Assembly: GCA_013399305.1 (NCBI GenBank)
Contig: VXAI01000015.1
Location: 1,621,965 to 1,685,964, forward strand
Reading direction: 5' to 3'
Length of the DNA: 64,000 bases
Source of the DNA: Rostratula benghalensis
Taxonomy: Eukaryota > Chordata > Aves > Charadriiformes > Rostratulidae
Position numbers and translations under genes: made by a program. This document shows, piece by piece, positions 47,201-62,200 of this stretch. The notes beneath the pieces were generated by a model, which saw only the letters and a list, made by a program, of their open reading frames with translations, did no database searches and was not told where the DNA came from. How positions within the stretch are numbered: the first letter of the stretch is position 1; every line of letters begins with the position of its first letter.

Positions 47201-50200
47201 TTTATCACAGGTTGTTCAGTAAGCTTGTCATCCAGCTTTTTCTGCAGAAGTTGGAGCTGAGACCTGGCTTCCGCCAGCTCCTGCTGAAACTGTGATACCT
47301 CCTGGGAATGTTTTTCATCCTCTACCCTGCACAGCAGGATTAACAGACAGCAGTTATTCAATCTGTCCTTTAAAATAAGCACTTCATTGGATTTGCCATG
47401 TAACCATAAATGATGTGACAGTCAATGGAACCTGACTGAAGGCTTTGGCTACTTGTTCACAGCAGGAGTTAAATCACAGAAAGATTTTATACAAGAGATA
47501 CATGACTATATTATTAAATATTAAAAAAAAAATAATCCTCAAGCACTGGCAGTAGCCCAGTTACAAACAATAGATTACACAGTAAACAAAACAAAATAAG
47601 AAACCTGTCAGCAATTTTGCTTTTGTTTTAAGGGGAACAGGGTTAACATTATACCCATTCTCATGCAGGTCTTACAGTTTCTTAAAATTTAAGAAAATAT
47701 CTTCTATACAAGAAAACAAATTGAATATATTGCACAATAAAATTTATCCTCTATGTAGTTCCTCAGAGGTGTGAAGAAGAATAAAAGATATAGATGAAGT
47801 GTTGATCCTTACTAGTAACATCAATTAGTAGAAATCTATGTTGAAACTGTAAAAAAAAAATCAGACACTGAAGCCTAAATACAGCATGAACTTCAGGTCT
47901 GAGTTATGAAGAGAGAAAAATGCAAGTATTTGCTTAGAGTCCAAACATGCATCTTAGGGTCAGGCTCAGCTGGGGTACCTTTCAAGATAATCCACTCCAG
48001 AGCAGCAAAACAAAAAACTCACTAATGTATGTCTTTTTCAGAGAATTTGTTTTATATACTATTGTCTAAGGACTTTAGACATTGACTTACTGTAGTTTGT
48101 CCACTTCAGCCTGAAGGGCTTGGACAAGCAGTTCTTTGGCATGAAGCTCTTTCTTGATTTCACTGAGCTCAAGCGCAGCAGCTTTGTAGTGACGGCGGTT
48201 GTGCGCTGCATCCGCTTTGGCTGCTGCTTCCTATCAGAAAAAAAAGGAAAGAGGAATTTTTTGTTGTTTTATCACTGTTGGTGATAACTAAAGAAGTACA
48301 AAATGAATCAAGAAGGAAGTTGTGCAGCTGTTAACACTTCTCTTTTTGTTTAAAGACTTATTATTGGTGTTGTTATCCTCAAGTGTTATTAATGCTAAAG
48401 GCAGTTAATAACTATATAAAACAGAAGTAGATTTGCAAGACTGCTATTTCATTGTCAATTTTTGGATGACTCATTCATCGCTTCAGGATACATCCCATGC
48501 ATTACAAGTCAAGAGTAGAACTTTCATGGTAGTCAACAATTACGTTTAACACAGGGTACAGGAGAAAAGACATCAATTTGTCTTTCAGCCAGCGGCCACC
48601 ATGACAGACCCTGCAGGAAGCAGTCTGTTATAAAGCATAGATTTTGTTTCAAGCTAATTTTGAAACACTTCACATTTAAATCGCCTTTTAAGTAAGTAAA
48701 ACAAAAGATGAGCCGTTACCTGCTTCTTAAGCTCTCTAACTTTTGACTTTTCTTTCTCTAAGGAATCCTGTAAAGCTTGAATAAGTTGCTGCATTTGCTG
48801 ATCCTCTTCCTCTTTCCGCTTCAGGACTGCCTGAACCTGTATCACATGGCAAGAAGAAAGGCACGGTTTGTGCGGGCTCACTGGAAGACCAGAAATGCCC
48901 ATAAACAGAAGCCAATACAGGGATTGCAGAACTCCTCTCTGCTGCTCACTGATAACTCTTCCATCATGGTACCCCTCAGCCTGAAAAGTAGCTATGGTTA
49001 AATGGTAGCTCATTGCCTGTATTCCCATTTGCTTATACCCCACAAATGTACTATTTGCATAAAACCTGTTCATCTCAATGAATCCGTATGTAACACAGTT
49101 TATATGTTTCAACTAGCTTAAGAAAGCCACACTTTGATTATTGCAAGTATTTTAGTGTGATTTGTTTTTTTCTCCAAAAGAAATAACTCTGTTTAGTGCA
49201 AGGTCTCTTTGCTGATCTCGTTTAGCCCCCTATGTTACTGCTGTTACAAAACACGTGGGAGAACCAGATCTGGTGAAAATGCACCAACTTCCTATCATAC
49301 CAGTAAAGATGTCTTCATCCTGTTATCAGTAACATGAGCTAATGACTTTCTTAGATTTCATACCAAAAGGCCAAATACCTGTAGATTCAGTTGTACCAAG
49401 TCTGCTTCTCTTTTTGCTAATGCCGTTTCTAGGATATTGTTGTGCTCCCGTAAAGCAGCATTGGACTGACTCAGACCTGTAAGTTTTCCTCGTTCATGCT
49501 CCAGTTCAAGGGCCAACTTCTTATTAATTTCTTCTAAACGCTTTATCTTCCTCCTGAATCCTCTAGATTCCTGAAGCTATAGCCAAAGAAAAAAACAAAA
49601 CAAATCAAGCAAGCAAAACCAAACAACTCCAGACTACTACCACAAAAATGTTGTGAGCTAAACTCATTAAATATCTTGCTTTCCCAGAGCAGGATTTTTT
49701 TTTTTTTCTCATTTTTTTCAGTGAAGACTTCAAAATAAGTTAAGTATTTTTTCCTTTTGCTTTCTTCCTAAAATGCTTGCTAGAAAGCAGAACCCAGGTG
49801 TACTGTTCAGGTACAGATCAAGTGTAGTAGATACAACTTTATTATGCAACCCTACAACTGAACACCACCACCATGCTCTCAAAATCACTCCGTATCCATG
49901 GCTCCAAATAGTTTCAAAGGACAGTGATTCACATATCCTCACTGTCTCAGGACCAGACACATCTGGTATCTCATACAGGAACTATTTTTCTCTCTCATCT
50001 TTTCCTTTATTCAACAATGATTCATGAAACCATGAAGAATCAGCACAGGGCAGCAAAATTAGGAAGTGTCACTGACACAGCGTTTCCTAAGAAATACTGT
50101 AAGATTCTGATTTCCTGCCCTGTTGGAATAAAATTATGGTACTAGAATTTCTGTCTCTCAGGCACTTTTTACTGTTGCCTTCCCATCTACCATGACATTC

Positions 50201-53200
50201 AAGCAATCACCTCATCCTCAAGTTCCAGCACTTTCTCTCTGTATTCTTCAAGCTCCTGGCTGGTAAGTGAAATCACTTCTTGCAACTCTTTTTCCAGCAT
50301 CAACTTACTGCTGCTAACAGCTTGCAATTCCATCTCCAGAGCTTGAATCCTTTCCTAAAGGCAAAGGAATCACAAGCATGAGTAATAGAACACCTACTTA
50401 CAGGAATAATTCTGGTTTTCTTAAAAAGTCTGCTTCTCTAGCAAATATTAAATAAGGTGCTACTGCTTCATGTGAAGGAGCTTTTCACTCTTGTATCCAG
50501 CTACTGCTGTTAGTGTATTTGATATCTTGCTTCATTGGAGCTTACCCCAATATATTCATTTTCTTATCACAGGCATAACACACAGGAGTAAGTTATGGCT
50601 ACACTGAAGAACTTTTAACTCTCAATGAGGAAAAAAAAAAAAGGCAGTAAGAGTTAAAATATTTGAAAAAAAGTCTTCAGATGCTGAGCCTTTCAAAAAA
50701 ACAAAAAAAATCCAAACCAACAATAAAAATTAATCAGGAAATTTAGTACTAAGGCTCTTCATCCTCTTGAGGCTGGATTACAATTGGTAATCCACAAGAT
50801 ACAAGTAAAAATAAAAAAAAACCCCAAAGTAACAACCAAACAAACACTACCATATCACCTCTTGAATGATAATTTCTTCTAGTTAAGCAAATTCTCAGTG
50901 CTCAGAAGACTGAAGCCATGTTCTTACCTAGCTTTAGATTCCAAATATTTTCATCACTCCAGTGTAAAATAATATTTCAAGACCCATACTTAACAACAAC
51001 ACAGCTCTATCTTGGTACTAAAATTTTTAAAAGGCATCTGCATACTTGAGCAATCTGGTTGTTTCCACCATCAGTGATTTGGGATTTTAGTTTGCTCAGC
51101 TCTGCTTCAGCAGATTCCTTTGCAGCAAGGGACTCCTGTAGCCGCCGACTAAGAATGCCGACTGCATTCTCATAGGCTTTATGTTTTGCTTTCATCTCTT
51201 TCTGAGCACTCGTCAGATCCGACCCCAAACGCTTCATTTTCTGTTTCTGCTCAGAAATGGCCCTGGAGCAAAAGGAAAATCAAAACATCAGGTAACACCA
51301 AAAACTGCCTGAAAAGGTTAACTTTTAACATATTGCAATAAAACCCAACATCCACTTCTCTCCCCTTGTCCCAGAGTCACCCATCTCAGCAGAGAAAGGT
51401 ACCAGGTTGGTGAGGTACAATTTGGCCCTCTGCAAGGCAAGTTGTTGAAAACTCTTGATAACATTCTAAGCTAATACTTATGATAATTAAGGGATCTTTG
51501 TCATAATTATTAGGTCTCCAATATGAAGGAATACATACTACTCTGACAATAACACAAAATTTAGAGTAACAGTCTAATCTAATCTGAGATCCTTGGTGGA
51601 TATGTCAAGTATTATAAAACTCCTGGGATGACAAGTGGAAGAAAAATAAATAAATAATGGTTCTCATCAATGCCAACATTTGAGCCAATCAGGGTGAAAA
51701 TTCAGTGAATGGTAAGTAGGATTAGCTTGAATATGCATGTTGTATGGCACATATTGTTGGTTAAAGTGAACATGTGCAACTCCCATGGAGCATGCAACCA
51801 ACACTTTGCCATGGACCCTATGACTCTTAACTGTTTAATTTTCCCAAAGGGAAGACTAGGGAATAAGAAAAGAGTCATTGCTAAAAAGGTGAATATGAAA
51901 AACAAATGAAATAGTTCTTTTGTTTGTACAAAAGGACTTACTTTTTTGCTTCTTCTTGCATTTGTTCTACTTGTTGTTTCAATGTCTGATTTGCCTCTGC
52001 AAGAGATGCCATTTGTTCCTTATCGAACTGCAAAGACTTAATAGGAAGGAAAAAAAACACCCATGAGAGCGAGAACAAAAGCCCATTTGCTGTATGCTGC
52101 ATTATAAAAGCATAAAGCTTCAAAATTACTTCTATCTATAAATATAGTGTTCCAAGGTTCTCTATCTCTCTTCTCTTTCCTTTTTTTATTTTTCTATTTA
52201 ATTTTTCCCCCTGTGGCCACCACCATAACATGTATGAACAGAGTTCTATTTTGGTCTATGCTCTCAGATGGAGTTCATTCTGGGACCAAGGAAATTGTTT
52301 CCACATCACAACTCTGCCACTCCTGTAGCGTGCTTCTCCCCGCTTATTTAGGTTAAATGTTAATAAGCAGTCACATATTTACAGACTTTTGCTAGGTATA
52401 TGCTGAAATACATAGACAATATTAAAAACATAACAAAGAACCTCAAGCTGCAGGTGGTCATTCTCTTTATTTCCAAAGTTAATAGAAATAGCAACATATC
52501 CTGGATGTAACAATTTCAAAGTCCAAAGCTTAACACCTTCCATACCTGTAGGCGTGTTTCCATATCGTCTCGTTCTTTCTGCACTGACTGAAGATGATTT
52601 TCTATTTCCATCATCTGCTGTTGAACCTGAGATACTTCCTTCTGTAGTTTTGAATGTTCAGATTCAAGTGACTGTTTTTCAACTTGAATTTTCAGTAGCT
52701 CCCGTTTTAGCTCTTTCACTTCTGAGTCCAGCCGCTTCTTTGTAGCTTTCAGTTCACTGATCAGCTGGTCCTTAGAACTCGCATCTCTTCGATAAGCTTC
52801 CACCATCACCTTGGACACAAGAGTTTGAAGAGGATGATGTCATCTCTTGTTAGAGCTTTACAAATTTAAAGGGTAATTTACTATAAAGTATTTACTGATA
52901 GTCCTTTAGTTTGGGGGGAGGGTGTCAAAGAACACAAGCCAGCATCACCTTCTGAAGCGTATTTACTCTCGTTCAAAAATACCACTATGTATCAGCAGTT
53001 CATAAAAACCCTTCTGAGCAAGACTGTTTGTAGCAGCGAATCTTCTCCACATTCTTTATGGAACTCTGCTAGTTACGAGTCATTTTCTTAAGCGACACTA
53101 TATGTAAAGTATTAACAATCCCATGTGTGTAATTTAAAATTTATGCCATAACAAGAGGGCTTAACTGTGACTGACAGTTTGAACAGTCTTCCCAAACTTA

Positions 53201-56200
53201 AACCTAACAAGCTTAAACAACCGTTGGCATTCAATTAATCAGCAATTAAGCAGCAACATAGAACACATAATACGTGCAAGACTGATGATACATCAATGTC
53301 AAATTACTGTTTCAAAACTGCGAAAATTCAGAATAAGAATTGCAATGAAGCACTTATTTTCAATCTAGCTACTGAAGCAACTATCACTTTTCAAAGCTGC
53401 AAGAAAACAATGACACTTGAAGATTTTCATGAGTGCTTTTGCAAAAGCAAACCTAGTATCAACAAATCCGAGATTTTATATGGTGATCCATTTGACAAAC
53501 TCCCTGAAACCCAATGAAAGCATGGATTGATTGGTGGACCTGCTTTTACTTTAGTTACAGATAAAAATTCAACTGCACCAAGTACAAAAGCTATATAATT
53601 ATGTCACAAAGGTCTTTGATACAGAAAATTGATTCAAGTGTCCTCACAAAACCCTTGTACACACCTTCACTGTGAAAAAAGTATATTCCTTGGTTTTATT
53701 TCTTTGAAATGGTTTATTTTTGCTTACCTTCTGCTGCAGGAACTGTTCCTTCAATTTTTGAACTTGTTTTTTAAGGCTGGCATTTTCTTTTTGCAGATTT
53801 TCTACCTGCGAGAGAGAAACAAACAAAAAAAAAAAGCAAACACATTGCTTTACGTGCCAAATGTCATATTCTGCATTATTTCAAGCATCGACAGTATCTT
53901 CTGCTGTGTTTGTACCAAATGTCAAATCTAGTGAGGATCCTGCTTCTGACTGGCCATCTCAATGGCACTGTTAGATAACACGTTATACAGAAATACATCC
54001 ACACAGGTCACCAGACTGTGTGCCTTGTCAGCCCTCAGGAATGCATGAAGTGCCCTTATTCTGCCATTAAGGTTTCACTATGCATCATTAACCTACATAT
54101 GTTTTATCTGGATGGCACCCATTCACACATACATGATGATTAAATGAAGAAACAAGCTGGTTCTTTGAGGGAAACAATCTTTACGTTATACATACTTCCA
54201 TAATTCTTCAATTCTGTCAGTGGTACTATCAAGTCCCATTATTATCTTCAAAAGAAATCTCAAAAGAAGGAATTAATCGTTACCAGGGCTCAATAAGAAA
54301 GCACTTGCTATGGAACCTGGATGCTCTAAAGACACAGAGCAAATGTGACTGTCAACTATAGTGTGAAAGGAAGAATCACCACAATTTAAAGCAGCCACAT
54401 AGAGAGTAAAGATGTGCATTAATTAGATTTGTTGTTGTAAAATAGTTGAGTGACTAGAAAAAAAGCAATATATGGTATATAGCAATACACAAAAGGAAAT
54501 CCTGGTATATTATTTCAAGAGAAAAGGCTCAACTACACGTCACCAAATTACTGTATAAGGAAGATGTTTGGCCCCCAGTGCCACAGAAAAGGAGCACAGT
54601 GAAAAACTGCTGCCAAAAACATGATGTGTACTCAAAATTATTACTTTTAAAAACTGATATAGAAAGATGGTGGTTCTTTGAAACAGAACAAGACCAAGTA
54701 ACCTCAGCTTCCCATCCTGTACCACACAAATATATAAATGTCCACAGATACCAAGGAATATTAACGTGTAAGCTCATCAATGATGTAACAGGATGTGAAG
54801 TGTCAGATACTCTATCCACAGTGAAAGATGAGAGAATCGATGAAAGTATTCCCACTACCTGAATCTCACAACTATAGATGAATACAAAATCACGTGTACC
54901 AAGCTCCTCTCATGTAATTTCCTCTATCATGTGCCTGTGGCAATACTTCCCTGCAACAGCTATATTAAATAAGGACGCTTTTAGGGAGTCGTTACCTGGC
55001 TTGACTTAATTGCCATTTCTTGCCTGAGTTGTTCCAACATTTCTGATGCTACTTCTGCATCTTCTCCAAGGCGTGTTGCTCCTTCATCGAGTTGCTCTCT
55101 GCTTGCTTTTGCTGCCTGCAGAGCTACTTCCAAGACAATCTTCTCATTCTGCAAATACTGGATCATGTCATCTTTAGAAGTAGCATCGCTTTGGAACTCT
55201 TCTAATCTGGCCTTCAGTTCATCATACTGCGTTTGCAGGTCATCCAGGGACTGTTCTTTGGTGTGCAATGTCTCTTGGGTCAGAGTGAATTGCTTCATTA
55301 GGTCTAGGTGCTCTTGCTGTAAAGATTCAAGCTGCAAATCTCGTTGATGCAAAGTCAACTTGACCTGAACAGACGTATTTCAAGAATAAAGTCAAACAAA
55401 ATTAATGTTATCTTTGCAAATGCGCTCCAATAAAAAGAAAATGTTTTAACTTACGTTTTAGTTTCTATGAGAAAAAAGCAGAAGGTGAAAATACTTTTTT
55501 TAACTTTCCAAGGTCACTGCTATTTGGTCTATTAATTGCAGCCTACAGCATCTTACAGGCTAAGCAATGACCAGAAGGACAAACCTAAAATTCTCTTAAG
55601 TAAGATTCAGAGTGTTCTAAATTTTTATTTGAAAAATTCCCACAGTAGAAATACTGGGTAGATTCAGTGTTATTAATGATAATGCCATGTAATCTCATGG
55701 AATATAATACTGATCTATCCCGTACCTCATCTCATTCCAGCCTTTTTAACGTTACAAGGTTAAAGTAGGATTCTGTAGAGAAATGCAGATTTATTGTGCT
55801 GCAATTGTATACAATGGTATCCCGACTGCCGAACGACTTTAAACATGGATCTATGCTTCCTGTATGTATTTAGAATAATCACAAACTGAATTCACTAGAA
55901 ACAAAACAAAACCAAACCCCAGACAAACAACAAAACCAACATGTAACAAGACAGTATTTCTGAAATTTCAAACAAGTACTGCTACAGAGGTGGCTGAAAA
56001 TGAGGGAGCTTTTTCACCTGGGGACAGTGACTTTAATATGGACTGCACTTTTGCAGCAATCTTCCAAGTTTGTTTTTGGTTGGGTTTTTTTTTTTCGTTT
56101 GTTTGTTTTTTGTTTTGTTTTGTTTTTTATAAAGTTTATAGCTCAGTATCTTATTTACTATTGCCTTTTCAGCCAAATAAGTATTTCCCATGAAACTCTT

Positions 56201-59200
56201 GGGAGTTTGCCTAAAAACAGTCTACCTGTTCCAATTCTTGCTCCAATGTTGCTGCAGAATCAGCCATTTTCTGAAGCTGTTCTTTCTCATCCTCAAACTC
56301 CTCTAGCTTTCTCTGCAAGTCTTCTTCCACCATGGTTTTAGCCTCCTGGATTTGTATGAAGGCAGCTTCTTGATCTAACATGTCAGCCTGCACAGAAAAA
56401 GCAAGGAATCAACTTTTACAGTTTCTGTGGAGGGGAAGAGCTGGGAAAAAGAAGAAAAAAAAATCAGATGAAAAGAAAAAGGTAAATTATCAATAAAGTT
56501 TCTAGAGAAAAGTCACAAGGCAAAATAATTCTGATGTTTGCCCTTGCACAGCACTATGTCTTTACTGAAGTCAACCATTCATATCTTAAGAGTCATTTAC
56601 ACAACTGCTATTACTAACACCAGAGATCACGTGCTTCAACTAACCTGCTGCTCTACTGCTCTTTGAGACTTAGAAGCAGGAACATCACTGAAATTCAGTG
56701 GGATTTAAGGCTTTAAGAACTTTGAAAGTGAGTGTACTGTACTTCAGATTTTACTCATGTTTTCTTCTGGAGGACAGGAAAGACAAACCTGAGTACTGAG
56801 CAATTTCACACATTTAAGCCACGCTTTACTGATTTAGTTCAACCTCCAATTAAGTTTTTTCTTTAAAAAGTTCCTGAATGGGCAAGGGAGAACATTTACA
56901 CCCCCCTTTAAAATTACATTAAAAAAAGACACCAGAGATGAAAATGCAAGTACAACCTTGGAATGGAACATACACAGCCTTGCTCCCTCCTGCTGTTCCT
57001 AATGTCATGTAAATTTATTTGCTTTGTTTCTATAATGCAGTATCTAAATCAATTCGTAACAATTCAATGTTACTTTGTCAGAATATCCTTGAGATTACAA
57101 AACCTAAACCAATATAATTCATGAAGGCCACCTACAACCATACCTCAATATTTTGGAGCTGTGCTGCAATACGTTCCTTTTCTTTAATGGATCTGTGCTG
57201 GGTTTCAGTCAACTGCTGAGACAGTGCCACATTCTCTAGTTTAAGATGTTCCAACATACCTGCTTGGGTCATTTGCCCAGCCTAGAGGAAGGGGAAAAAA
57301 ACCCAATCACCCATTAATACCAAAAGTCAAAAAAAAAAAAAAAAAAAAAGAATCACATTGGATCTATCCATGCCTTATCTCAACTTTGACTTTCATAGCA
57401 CTACAGATCTTCTTCCACAAAGGGCAAGTGCTTTGGTTAAACATATGCCTCAGCCTTAATGGGAACTCACACCTCATGATGAAAAACAAAGCACCATCCT
57501 GGTCTGCTCTCCACCTGAGGAATACACAAGTGAGACCACCTCCCTTGTCCAAGCCCATAAACAACATTCTCTGGATAAAATCAACATGAAAAAAAGAGCA
57601 TATTCTCAGTCCTCCCATATGAAAGTAACACATAATACCTGTATATTGGCCATCTCACTCTGCAGCCTGACTCGGGCCTCCTGTGCCAGCACAAGCTGCT
57701 GCTGGTACCACTGCCGCACATTTTGGAGCGATGTGATTTCTGTCTCGGATGCCTTTAGTTTACTGGTCAGCGTGGTCCGTTCCAGCTGCACCTTCTGAAG
57801 CTGGTTCTGTAAGGAAGCCAACTGCTGTCGCAGATCATGAACTAGAAAAAGAAAAATAAAGAACTTGGACTAGAGCACTCCATTGTTCTAACTTTATGCA
57901 CACATTTTCAAGCATTATGGTTCTATTCTTGCTTTTTCTTTTCTTCTTATTTATTTTTGAACAAAATTTATATGTCTCATTACATAAAGATTGGCTTTTC
58001 CTGAAAAAGTATGGGGAAGTGCTAGAATCCAAATTATCAGGTCATAAGCAGGACAAAATTACAGTAAATTAATCACTTCTTAAAGCATCTGAAGTTCCTT
58101 AAGTGGCAGAAAATGGTAACTATTAAAAAGCAGGAAGCAGGTAATCTGACACATAGTCATCATTACACACCAGTGTTTGTAGAGTTTTCTAAAAACCTTA
58201 GTCCACTTTCAAACAGTTATTAAACTAAATATTTATGTCTCCCTCTCCAGGCTGGAAGTGAAGCTTATAAATTGTGGCACACTTGTGACAAAAAATAATA
58301 TAAAAAAATAATCTCAAAATTAAAACCATTTTATTAGTATCACATCAGTGAAACATAAATTAAAATTCATTCTTGCTGCAGGACTTCAGAATTATGTTGA
58401 AATAAAATGACTTATGGAATAACAAGTGTTAAACATTGACATTTACATCATCCTACCTGTGCTGTCTCTAGTGAGGACATTTTTTTGCATATCTTCAACC
58501 TTCAGCAGGAGTCTTTGGTACTGCTCCTCTGCTAACTGCAAATCATTATTTGAAGAAGCCAAACTAGCATTCTTTGCTTCCAGAGCATTTTGCAGGTCAG
58601 CCATTGCTCGTTCCAGATCCCAGCAAGACTGCTTTAATGTGGCCACTTCCGAGCTCAGAGATTCCTGTTTCTGCTGGCTGTTTTGGCTGTGCTCCATCTG
58701 TGCCTGAAGCTTCATGTTCAAAGCTGCAAGTTGGGCTTGTAGCTCAGTCTTCTCTTTGAGAGCCTGCATGTGTCCCAAAAAAATCAAAATATGGAGGTCA
58801 TAAGAGAAAATACATTAATGGCTGACTAAAGAAGATGCCCAGCAAAACAGCTTTGCTAAGGCAGGGATCAGTTGCTTGTAAAAAATTCTTTTTTAAAGAG
58901 ACATCTCACCTAGCAGGTATTTCAAATAGCTAAAGAAAACAAAGAAGAAAGTACAGACAAGATGTATATAGCATTATATGTCAGCATAGGTTATTTAATA
59001 ACACATTTCCACACTTTGAGGAAGGAAGCTTTCTATTATAAGTGTTATACCATCCATCAATACAAGAGAAAAATACAGCTATATAGATATTGCTAGCATT
59101 ACTCCAGATTTATCATCTTTCTTGACTTTTTTTTAATAAAAAAACAATTTTTAAAAGCTTTTGAAGACTTTACTAACATTATATTCATCCTCTTAAGTAT

Positions 59201-62200
59201 CCTTGTAAAGTTTTATATGTTAGTTTCCTAATATATAACCTTATTCAACAATGCTTTTAAAAAACATTTCCCACAAGAAATGAGTAGGAGGCTCTTGAAA
59301 ATTAATTAACATATCAATACGATTTGCTAAATACAGGAAGTCAAATTCATTTTCTACCTGATTAGCTTCAAGGGAGAGTGTTTCTAGTTGCCCTTCAAGT
59401 CTCATCTTCTCCTTCAGAACCTGTAACATTTCGTCATGAGTTCCTGCGATAGAGCTTTCCACAGAAACACTGGAGACAGAGACATCACATACAGCGTTAA
59501 AGGGTTAGAATACAACACTCATCTAGCTGAAGAAAAGTGAAGCTGCAATTAAGAAGTACTCAGACTTCACATGTGACCTAGAATCTAGGATCTCTTTTTT
59601 GGCTTTATGATGGATCTAGAACACAGAGAAACAACCTTTGTAACCATCCAAAAAGATTAAAAAAAAAAAGATATTTACACAAAGGTTTTATACATTAATT
59701 TCCTGTATTTGCAGCAACTTGAATCTAGTGTGGCACTCATATATTTGTTATTTTATTGAAGTGCAATGGTTGACCTTATTATTATATTATGTATTTGCAA
59801 TATCCCTTTATCAGCAAACGGACATTAGGGAGCACAAAACCTCCACAACTGCTGTCTGCTTTACTATGCCTAAGAAATACCAACAACTGCTGCAAAAGAA
59901 GGAAAAACAAGTATTGGGCCTAAGGGATTCCTTATGCTCCTTCCCTGATGCACAGCCAAGGAGTCTAGTGAAAAAGGGCATGATCTCCTCTCATTCCTGT
60001 AAGAATTAAATCTAAGATGGAACGATCGTTTATAACTGATTAACCTTAACGTCTTGGGCCACTACATTTTATTCCAATGAAGATTAAGAAAAGGGAAAGG
60101 TAATTTCAAAAAAATATAAAACATGCATCTGCAGGAAAATGATAAAAAAACCACAACCGCATTGTTAAGGGCTCCAGCAGTCACCCACTTGCTTGCTGAA
60201 TCACAGTTTAATACCCACCATATACGCATATGGTTTTGATGCTAAGTAAATCTCACTCTAAAGGGCTGAAGAGGATAAGTGTATCTAGGCCAAGACTCTT
60301 GGTGTTTTGTAACTATTTGAGGTCTGAAAGGTACATGCACAGATCAGAAAAAGGATGACAATAATCATCACTGAGTCAATTACGGTTACACTTTCTAACT
60401 TCAACGACCAACGTCACATCAGTGATCCAGTGAATAAATGCCTGCTTCCCAAGTAAATACAGATAGAAGCAAGTACTAGCAGAATGTTTAAAACAAGCTG
60501 TCAGTGATAAAAATACATTTCTTTAAGGATGCCCTTAGTAAATACAGTGAAGTGACCTTGCAGTTTCTTTTAGAATCTGTAAGTTAACAATAGATCAAAT
60601 TTGATCACAAGGAACATAAGTTAAAACTGGATCCAAAGTTAGTAGAAGGAAAAGGCTGCCTATTCCAAGAAAGTATAATGCCTAATAACAGCCTCACTGC
60701 ACAGTGATCGTTCTTACCTGCTAGAAATACTGTCTCTCCTGCTCCGTACTTCCCCGTTAACTTCTTGCTCTTGGGCTTGATGCTCCACTGCTGCAGCCTG
60801 TAGCACCTCACTGATGGAAGGAAATTGCCCCATTGCATCAGGATGTATCTTCTGACCATTTATTGTATATGGAATACCCTGTTTGCCTTCTGCATTCTGT
60901 AAACTGTTGTACAGCCCCTTCCCTGACACGCTGCTGTACGTTGAGCTGTCACTCTCATTTCCATCCAGCCTCATTCCCACTTCACTCCCATCCATCTCTG
61001 AAACGCTATCTCCTGCCACAGAGGAATTCTCTATTCGATCATCTGTGTCAGAGGGCAGACTAATTTCAGAAACAATTGATGCTGGACCACTTCTGCTTTG
61101 CTTCAGAGTCCCACCAGACAGATCAGTAGCCACAAAACTCCCAGGAGCATTTCTAGAGCATGAATCTTCAGTTCTGTAGTCAGCCAGGGACCGGATCTTA
61201 CTGGGCTTAGATTTTGAACTTCTTCTCTCTTTTGAGGATGCTGGAAGTCCCAGGCTACCCAGTTTTGGTCCCCTGGGGACACTGGTCCGCAAGAAGGAGT
61301 ATTCTTTTGTCATTGCTACAGTGCTAGCTCTGGGCAAGATTTCTGGATTTAACATCAGCTCAGGATCTAAGGTGCTGGAGAGCCGGCTCTTGGATGTAGA
61401 CTGGTTAGACTAAAAGAAGCAAAGAGTCAATGACAAAAAGCTTTTTCACATCTGAGAAAACTACCAAATGTTCAAAGTAGAAAAAATAGTACTTTAGAGC
61501 ACAGAAAAGATAAAGTTTTCAAATTTCTAAACATCACACTGAATGTAGGAAATGTGTTGTGTAGTACTTACTCTTTCTTGATGCCTCTTCACTCTGTATT
61601 GCTTGAGCTGTTCTTCCAGCCTTCTTCTTGCTTGAAGTCTTATTTGTTCTTCTTTCTCCAATGGGAGTGAAGACTCTACTGAGCCTGTAAGAGCAAGGGG
61701 TCTTCACAGTCAAACAGGAAACTCCAAACACAGGCAAGTCTGAAGCAAAAGGAAAAAGTCCCTCCTACCATCAGCAACATGCTTCATGCTTAAGCAAGGA
61801 ATGCAAGGAAAGCCCATTGGCATGCACCTCAGAATACCCTGTTCTAATGTGTCCATGTGTAAGCACTGATAAAGCCAGTGTACTTCTGTTGTTCAATTTG
61901 TAAAGGCTGTAGTTCCTCCACATATATATGACAAGAGATCATAGAGCAAGAACAATACTATAGCTGTCATTTAATCTCACCTGTCCTACACTTCTGACAG
62001 TGCTGAAATATAAAACTAAGCAAGACCTACACAGTCCACTCACTCCTTACAGGTCAGAGGAAGATGTTTCCTAGATAAACTTTCTTTCTTTTTGTTAGTT
62101 CACATGAAATCTTTCCCATAGTAAGGCTTTTTAAAAACATTATTTCTAATAACTCCTGCAGCATTAGACACTTTAATATAAAGGCATCCCCCTTCCCTCC

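Noticed and set aside
53296..53517. 73-codon plus-strand frame in a GOLGA3 intron
   Set aside because: AT-rich, antisense to the gene, no known family and no splice or promoter evidence.
54529..54862. Overlapping open frames on both strands in a GOLGA3 intron
   Set aside because: Frames on both strands and no conserved motif. The adjacent GOLGA3 exons join in phase without this segment.
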